Source: Yamagishiella unicocca (Eukaryota; Chlorophyta; Chlorophyceae; Chlamydomonadales; Volvocaceae). From it: DNA of 64,000 nucleotides. Shown in pieces: positions 10,432 to 19,400 of this stretch. The notes under the pieces were generated by a model that saw nothing but the letters and a program-made list of their open reading frames with translations, was not told where the DNA came from and made no database searches. How positions within the stretch are numbered: the stretch's first letter is position 1; each line of letters begins with the position of its first letter. The translations under genes and the position numbers were made by a program. Location of the stretch: assembly GCA_003116995.1 (NCBI GenBank), contig BDSL01000076.1:434001-498000 (forward strand), read 5' to 3'.

Positions 10432-13400
10432 TTAGCCCACCCCCCTGGCTCCCTGCTGCGGTCCGTTTTCCAGCACTCGGCGGTTCTTGATGATGGCGCC
10501 GGCGCTAACTACCGCATGTTGGTGGAGGTGTAGGCAGCATTTGTTGGCTTGTTCAGCGCTGGCTCCCAGGGTTTGGAGTAGTGGCTTGACCGTATTGGGG
10601 ATGGTGCCGGTTGCACCTAGGGTAATTACCTCATTCCTGGTGTAGTGCACCGTCCAGCCCGCTCGCTCCAGGGCGTCGGAAAGTTTCTTGTGCTGAATGG
10701 TTTTCTCCGTACATTTGTCTGAGTGGTTCAGGTCGCTGGTGTAGCCTACCTCAATGATGTACACAGGGTATTGGTTCTTGGGTCCAGGCAATCGGCAGGT
10801 AGTAGCGTTTCTTGGGATTCTGTTTCCGGGTAGGTTAGGGATGAACATGATGTCCGGGCGCATTTTGCTGACGTTGGGGTCTCGCCGGTCGGTTTCCGTG
10901 AACATCCAGAGCGGTGGCCTGTTTCCCGCACAGTATTCAGGGAGCTCTTCCGCCCTTCCTGCATCCATGACCATAAGGCCTCCTCCTTTGTTGCCGTTGT
11001 GCAGGCATGCAGCGACTGCCCGTACGGCGCTGTTATGTCGGTTAATGTACGCCCCTACCATAGTTTTGTGACGGCAGCCCCCGAGGATGTGGCTGCCGGA
11101 GTCAGTTGTGGGGCCTTCCCGGCTGTGGCGGCAGAGGGGGCATTTACCGTCCCCGCCTCGGCCGTAGAGCTGTTTGAGCCGGGCATTGTAAAGGTACCCA
11201 TAGCGCGCGTACAGGACCTGCTTTGTAAGCCAGTGGCCCATACGGTGTGTGGTGAGATAGGCGTTGCTGAATCGGGCGGAGAGTTCGGGGGCAGCCTCCC
11301 TCCAGCGTGCGGTTGACTCGGGGTCGTTGCTGTAACCGCCGTACGTCTCTGACGGGAGATGCTTTAGGAGTCCCCTATTCAGGTCCGACACAAAACAGGT
11401 ATCCCTGCTGCGTGCCGCCCAGTGGATGTGGCGGTATCCCTCGTTCTCAGCTTCCTCTATTATATCAGCAGCGACTTCTCCGGAGGCCGTAGCCGTGGCT
11501 CCAGCGTCTGCCATGTCATTTCCGTGGAGCCCAGTATGAGAACGTACGTGCAGCAGTTGTATCTTAGTGCCGGCCTCGGCGTAGTTTCGGAGCAGGTCGA
11601 CTATCGATAGTAGTAGTGCTCTGTGCTTGGAAATGTGTAGCTTTTCTGGCGCATTAATTGCACGCCTTATTAGGTAGAGTGAGGCAATGCTATCGGTAGC
11701 AATAGTAGCCCGGTGCTGTTCCTGCACCTCTGGGTCGGCGAGAGCGGCCCTGATGGCTGCTAGTTCAGCTCTTTGGATAGTGTTCGTATAGTCGATACCG
11801 TTGGGGTTTACGTGGGTTGTCTTCCCAGCTTTGTAGTAGGCGGCGCCAGTGCGTTGCGGCCCTCCTTCCTCGTCGGGCTTAAGGCAGCTGCCATCGGTCC
11901 AGGTGATGCTGTCAGCGTCATATTGGAGGCCCAGGGTGGCGGGGAAGTCCGTCCGAATCGGGCGTTCGTGCGCGTCGGTTGCCGCGATGCATACCGTGAG
12001 TGTCGGCGCGCTGGGCGGCTGCGCACGTAGTTCCTTAGCCCTCTTCCGGGCTCTCCAGCAACACCAGTGCTTGTCCGATTCTCCTTGCTTTTGCTCTATA
12101 CGCGTGGGTGCGAGTTGTTTAACGCCGTCCCCGCTTTGCATTAGGGTCGTGCGGAGTTGTTTCCATGCGCAATTATTGAAGGCTTCTAAACCTGCGCTAT
12201 TGGCCACTAACAGGATGTCGATTCCACGAGCATATCGCGGGGCGCTGGAGGCTGTGCCATCACCAGTGGTTAGGCTGGAGAGGTCGCCGTCCCACAGCTG
12301 GGCGAGGCGGTGGACTAGTGCGCTCTCGGTGAGGTGCGTGTACGGGCCCGTTCGGTCATATGGGAGGGCGATAAGGGTGACGGTGGGTTCAGGGGAAGTT
12401 GCCACTGTTTCAGCACTGGCGATGGCCCAGCCAAGGGCTCGTTTGGCACTTTCTGGGGTAGGGTCCGGGTGTGCCATGGATAGGCCGGTGAAGCGGTGGC
12501 TGTATCCTTCTGTGCATGCCCCGAAAAGCTGGTCTTCGCTGTGGCGACTGAAGTAGCAGTCGGCCGCGCCCAGGCTGTTGAGTGGGGAGGCAAACCGCTC
12601 CGTCACATGTCCAGCCTGGAGGTTGCGCAGGGCGCTCACTAGGTGCCCGCTTAGGGAGACGTTGAGCGTGGTCTCCGAGCGGGGTGTAGACTTCCCTTTC
12701 CTGCCGTCTGCCCCCGCTTGACTTCGGTGCAGGAGGCGGGCTACATCCTCTTCGAATCCGCCCTGGGCGGTGAGGCTGCAGTGGAGCTCGGGCGTCCGGT
12801 CCTTCATGTGCTGCCAGCGTGCACGGAGGAGGTGTAGCCGGGCTGCGGTGAGGCGGCCCACGCACACCCCACGCGGGTCGTACACGTGCGCTGTATATTC
12901 CGTGCCGGCTACAAGGCTTGTTGCTAAGGGTGCACGCGTCCCCAACTGGATGGTGTACCGGCCTGGGGGATACACATCCAAGTACGGGTTCTGGGATATA
13001 GTGTTGATGGTGGTGTTGCCCCGTAGGGTGCGCTTCCGGGTCGCCGCGTGTTCGTCAGGCGGGTCCCACCGGCCCTGCTTTTGGGCGTTGGTGAGAGATT
13101 GGTCTCTCGCTGGGGCCGGGCGGGTTGGCCTGGGGTCTCTTGGTGTGTTGCGGGCGGCCTTGTATCGCTGCAGTGCCGCGGGGAAATTCGGGTCCCTTTC
13201 CAGGTTCCAGAGTGCCATGTTGGAGGTTTTCCAGGTGACCTTGCGGAAATATTTGTCGAGGTGCGGTCCTAGCTCGTCCTGCACTTCCTGGACGCTTTCG
13301 TAGGTGTAGCCTTGTCGAACGTATGCCCGCAGGACAGAGAGCGGGATGATCGAGTGGGGCCATGCGACTGTGTATTGGGTTTCGTGGCTGCTGGCGCCCT

Positions 13401-16400
13401 GGGTGGTTGCCGGGTCGTCATCCTGCCGCTCCGGGTGATTATCAGCGTGCCGCCTCTTCCGGTTCGCTTGCTTACGAGCCTTCTTGGTGGCGGCCGCTGT
13501 GGTGGTATGCCTGACTGTGAATGGGCCGGCTACGACCTCACTGATGACTTCTGTGTCGCGGTACAGGTCATATGTAAGTTGGTGTTCTGCCGTCGTGTCG
13601 CCCATGCCCGGCCAGGGTATTTGGTCTGCCAGGATTTGCGCCCTTGCGACGCGCCAAGGCTCCCATGGCTCGCCCAGCGGGCGGGCTGCCTGCGGAGTCG
13701 CTGCTTCAGCTAGTGGGGGCAGGGCCTCATGTATGTCTGCCGTGTTTAGGAGTGGGATGCCCTCTGCGTCGGTGGGTTCATGGATAGGGTCAGCGTCCCA
13801 TCTTCCCTCATCACCATCCCGGTCGGTAAGTCGTAGTTGCGGTGCGTGCGTCTGTGTCAGCTGTTGCCTTCGCCCCAGGCTTTTGACATGGGGGCGCATA
13901 TCTTCCAGGACCGCCCGCCAGAAAGCGGCCACATCGTCGTCGGTGCCGGCCCACAGGCGGGCCCACTGTGTTGCAGGTTTCCCTTCTTCTTCGGCATGGA
14001 GCTGCACAAGTGCCGGTACATCATGGATTCTGGCCTTGGCCGTGCGTGTCTTATTGTTATCACACCGCGTGCTTTTGGCGATGAGTTCTTCCTGCCGAGC
14101 TGTAACACCTTTGCGCTTGCGCCCCCGCCGGGAGGTCTCTTGTTGGGGCGATGGTGGGTCCTGGTGGTCGGTACCTCGGGGCCCGTTTGGAGTCGGGTTT
14201 ACGGCGATGCCATGTCGGGGGTATTGTGCTCCCGTGGCCTCTGGCATTGGGGCAATTTGCGGGCGCCTGCCCCCGTGCTCTCCTGGCACTACCCCGCGGT
14301 GGGTGCGCAGGGTATGTGGGTCCATGGAGGGCATGACGGCAGCGTTGGGCACGCGCGATTTGGATAGTAAGCCAGCAAATGCGGGCACATCTGGTATCCG
14401 CCGGAGGCGCCTGTCCCCTAGGGGTGCCGCGCTGGCGTAGCGTTTGGGGTCCATGTCTTTGCACCGTTCAAGGGGATCACAGTGTGCGCTGAGCGCAAGG
14501 CTAAGGCGGTTGAGCGCAACTTTGTGCCGGTGTTGGATCCTGTTTTTGTTGATGAAGAGGTTCTGCAGTTCGGCACTGGTGATGAGGTGGGCCCCGGTGT
14601 TCTGGTCCACCAGAGATTGCAGATCTAGGCCGAGCTCCACTAGGGGCATAACATACCGATAGGGCAGTGGGAGTTGGGCGTCGGCCCGACCCCTCGCTAG
14701 CTGGACCGCCTCATATAGGGTGTTGATTTCTGGGGCATAGGGCTGACCGGCGGCCGTGATGGCGATCCCGCTCTCCCTTGCCAGCGATAGCTGTTTTAGG
14801 GTTACGTAGTAGCAGCTTGCGCCTGCAAGGCGGTGCATGGGCTGGGGTCCCGCATAGTCGTGCTGCAGCTTCAGCATGGCACGGGTGACCACCCCTAGGC
14901 GCCCTGGATCATTGAGTGCCAGGACGAGCGCTCGGGTCGAGCGTTGCACATAGGTGGGCAGCAGTGAGCCCACGCCTAGGCCGTACATCTCCGCTGGGTG
15001 GAGGATAGCTCGTGTTGGGAAGCTGGGTGTTATGTAGTAACACTTTTTGGCTATCCTGGCGATCATTGCGTCTAGCATTCGGATATCATTTGGGGTGTAC
15101 GCCATAGTGGGAAAGCTGTACGCCACCACCGACTGGATGCACGTTTGGAGGACACGTAGGCGCTGGTCGGGTGACGCCATGCAGGACAGCAGCTGGGTGC
15201 CTTTTTCTGTCACGGCTTGGCTTACATAGCGGAGGTGGGGCCCCCAGTTGAGCGTAAGTGTGACGTTCACCCCGAGGTACTTGTAGGGGTCCGTTGGGGG
15301 GGTGTAGGGTACCAATTTTCCGCCGATTTTAATTTTGTCACAGAGGATTGATTTCAGCGTGCGTTCACACGTGGGGCCCTTTATTGACTTGTCGTGGCCG
15401 GCACGCTTGTGTAGGATTCCGGTGACCGCACACTTTTTGTTGTTCACCTTCATGCCGGCCCAGGCGGCGTATTGGCTTATCTTGTCGCACTGGGTTTGGA
15501 GGTCTTGTGGGTTGGTGGCCAGTACGGCGAGGTCATCTGCGTACGCCGCAGAACTGCAGTTATAACGGATGTTCTCGTTCTTGTCAAGGCATCCGTAGTG
15601 GTAGCCGCGGCCGCCGGCATGTAGCCATCGTAGCATAGGTTCGATAAAGATTATGAACAGGACCGGGGACAGTGTGTCTCCCTGTACAGTGCCTCGTTCG
15701 ATGTGGATGGGGTTGGTGGTCCCATGCTCGGTACGGACTGCCGTGCGTGCTTGGGAGTACAGGTTGCGGATTACGAGGATAAGGTCTTCTGGTAGGCCTA
15801 GGTCCCACATGACCTGTAGGAGTAGGTCGTGTGAGATGGTATTGAATGCACTGCTGAAATCTATGTATGCGGCATACAGGTCCTGCCGTGTTAGTGCCGA
15901 GTCCTCAATGGCGTGTATGAGGTTTAGGATCTGACGTTCGGTGTTGCGGTAGGCCAGGAACCCTTCCTGTGCCTCGCTGAACAGGTTGAGTGCTGCCGCC
16001 GCGTCTCCTATGGCGACGGTGAGGAGGCTAGTCCAGAGCTTGTAGGTTGTGTTGGCGAGTGCGATGGGGCGATAGTTGTTGAGGGTTGTGGGATCGCCGG
16101 GCTTAGGCAGCAGAACCGTGGTAGAGGTGGTCCACTCGCGCGGGGTCTCCGCTTTCACCCACATGACTAGCATTAGGTCGTGCATAGCGGCATGCACCTC
16201 GGCCGGTAGCGCTTTCAGGAGCTCGTTTGGGATCCCATCGGGTCCTGGCGCCTTGTTGCGGGACAGGTGTGTTAGGCACGTTTGGAAGTTTGTTGGGTCA
16301 GCTATAGAGGCGAGGAGGCTATGGCTCCGCGGGTCTTTCGGGCTGTGGAGCGTGAATGGGTCTGTGGTTGTTGGGCCGGGTAGGAAGGGATACCTGCGTT

Positions 16401-19400
16401 GCACCTCTTCCGGGCGGTAGAGTCCGGTCCGGGGCCCTGTTACGGCAACTGCCTGGTCCTGGTAGTAGGTGTGGATGGCCTCTAGGATGGTGTCCGCGTC
16501 AGTGCAGAGCTCCTTACTGGTCGGGTGTTGCACAGCGGGAATTCCCCGCTCGCCCTGGGCGGAGGTAAATATCTCCTTGTGAGCCTGGCGGGCCTTGGTG
16601 GTCAGTCTGTGTCGGAACCTGTTGCGGGCTTTCGTGACATTGTTCTGTGTCTCCTTCCGCACTAGGAGATGTAGGGCTATCCCGACTTCACGGATTTGCG
16701 CGAGGAGGCCAGTCGTCCTGGTGTGGGCCCTCCGGGGTGGTCTAGGGGTGGGCATTCTTATCGCACTGGTGTTGGTGGTGCGGCGGCGGGGGGTAGGTGA
16801 GCCTGGTCGGTCAGTCGGTCGTTGGTCGGCCTGTGAGGGCGTGCGGCGGGTCTGTCCAGCGGGAGTGGCGGGTTGCGCAGGGTGTCGCGCGCCTATCGTG
16901 TCATTCAGCTCAGTCTCGTATAGCTCTTTTAGCTGCTTGTGTTGTGTGTAAAGCTTTTTGATTTGGCGTGATGTTTTCCGTGGCGCATGCTTCTTCCCAG
17001 TTTGGGGCGGTTTCCTGGGGCAACAGTCGAGGAGAGTGGTCAAGGCTCCGTCTAGTATGCCCTGCAGCTCGGCCGCGAGGGTGTCCACGTTTGTCTCCTG
17101 GATTGCCGTGCTTGTACTGAGCTGAGCTGCCAATTCCTCGGCGGTGGTTGGCTGAGCGCCCGTGGCGGTGGCCATTGATGTGTGTGCTGCGAGTGCGGCT
17201 TCGATTTCCCACTTGGCAGGCCGTAGCTTGGCCATCAGGGCCGCTGTTGCGGTGGTAAGGGATGCTCTCATCGTATTTGTCGCTTTCTGGAGTGCGGCGG
17301 CAGGTATAGGCAGCACAACGTCCTTCCACGAGGGGGGTACCGGCCTTGTCTCTGTGTTTTGCGTGCGGGGAGTGGGCCCGCGGGCCTCCCACAGGCGCAT
17401 GTTCGCTATGGGCAGTCGGGCGTGGACCGGGTTGTGGTCGAAGGACCCCCCAGCTACTGTTATCATTTCAGTGGGACGCGGTGTCGGGTTTGCGGTGGTC
17501 GGGCCGGTGCCCCGGTTCAGGACTGCTACCCTGAGCGGAGCATTGAGCAGGATGTCGTCGATTCGGCTTCTGTGTGTAGCCGTTTCGTGTTGGAGCTGCG
17601 TGTACGACATTTGCCGTCCGGTGCCTGGCGCTTGGATTGGTTCGAGGTGGTTGGCCAGTGCGAAGGCCGAGTGTTGTCTGTCTGCCGTGTCCATTGTGTT
17701 GGTGCTGCGCTCATTGGGGTGAAGCACTGCATTAAAGTCCCCGCTGATGATGAGGTGATTGCCTGCTGCCGCCACGGCGGCAGTTACCCCTGCACAGTAG
17801 CTGTAGATTGCGTCCCGGATGTGCGTGTCCTCCGGGCAGTACACACCGATCACGTGTAGGGGTATGCTGCGCGGTGTTGCTATAACGCAGTGGCTGATGT
17901 ACCCTGCTAGCCGTTTCGGGGGTTGGATGGGCGTGGTGGCGTTCATGCGGCTGTACTTGTCGGCTACAGCTACCAGTACCCCCGCCGCTCTCTGGCGCGG
18001 GTCGCCTGTCCAGGGTTTAGAGGAGCTATAGATCCGGTATCCCGCGTGTTCGGCCTGCATGACCCGTCGGAGCCAGTCAGTGCGGTGGCCAAGTTTGGTT
18101 TCTGTGAGCACGATGATGTCGGCGTTCCATTCACGCACATTGCAGAGGACGGTTTCGAGTTTGTTGTATAGGCCACGCACGTTGTGCGTGACGAGATGCA
18201 GGGATTGCGGCGGCCACGTCCCGGGGGGTGCAGCGTCGTTCGGGGGTTCCAGTGGGGTGGTTGGTACGCGCGGGCGCGTCTCTTCAGTATTTTGCGCCCC
18301 TGGTGGTGCCTGTTGGTTTGCTTGGGCGGCGCCCTGGGTCACGGTTTCACCTGCCGCGGTTTGGTTGTTTCTCCTTTCAGGGCTGCGTTCTGGTGGTTGC
18401 GTTTGGTTTGGGGCGGCTTGTTGTTCCGGGTGTTCCCGGGCTCTCCCGCCGGTCAGTGCGGCGAGGTAGTTCATGATGGTGTGGGGCTGCTTATGGATGG
18501 CCGTGTTCGCGTCGTTTGGAGGGGGGTTAGCGGGAGGCTGCCGTTTGCGCCGTTTGGCCGGGGCTTCTGCGCGTGGGGGTATTCTTTCCGTCGGTTCCAT
18601 GTCGGTTTGGTTGCGCATGAGTTGGTGGATCCCTGCGTTTGCATCGGGCCCAGACAGCGTATCTCCGACCATCAGAAATTCGCCCCCCACGGCCCATCGA
18701 ACGGTGACGCTCGGGTTGCGCCTTTCAGCGGCTCGCCTCCGCTGGGTGCCTGGCGGTTGGTCAGTGGTTCCGTTCGCCGGTGTTCCCCCATCGTACTGTG
18801 CATGCCGTACATTGTCGCCTGATGGGTCTGTATGCGGGATCTCGTGGGCCGGGTCTGGTAGCGGGTGCTGGGAGGCTGGTGGGGCAGGCACGTCGGCCAG
18901 GGGCCCAGTTTCCGGGTTGTGTTCGTGGCGTTCGTGCGTGTCGAGGTAGTAGAGGGTACCTTTGATACAGCTCCAGTTTTCGGCGCTCATGTCTCTGCGT
19001 CCTTCCGACAGCGACTCAATTTTTGTCCAGTTGTTGCCCTCCCTTTTGACCGCGTATGTGTGCACTTCTCCATGGACTGTGAAGCCAAGGTTTCGTGCAG
19101 GCTGCGGGAGCATGCCAAGGATCTGCTCCTTTGTAGGTCGAGGGGGGGGCAGTGTGTTGACCCGCCGGAGGATAAGGTGGCGATCCGCCTGACCCGCTAT
19201 TGTAGAGCAGTTGGCCAGGTAGTGGTTAATGGCATATTCGCTGAAGTAACCGTTGGGTCGGTAGCATGTAGACCATGCGTTTGCCAGCTGGGCTATCTCG
19301 GGTGTCGGGTGGTTGTGGCTGTTCTGTGCCGTTAGGTGTGCTAGTGTGGATTCACAGTAGCGTAGGACATGGTATCCGTCTAGGCATTTCCATCCCAGTA

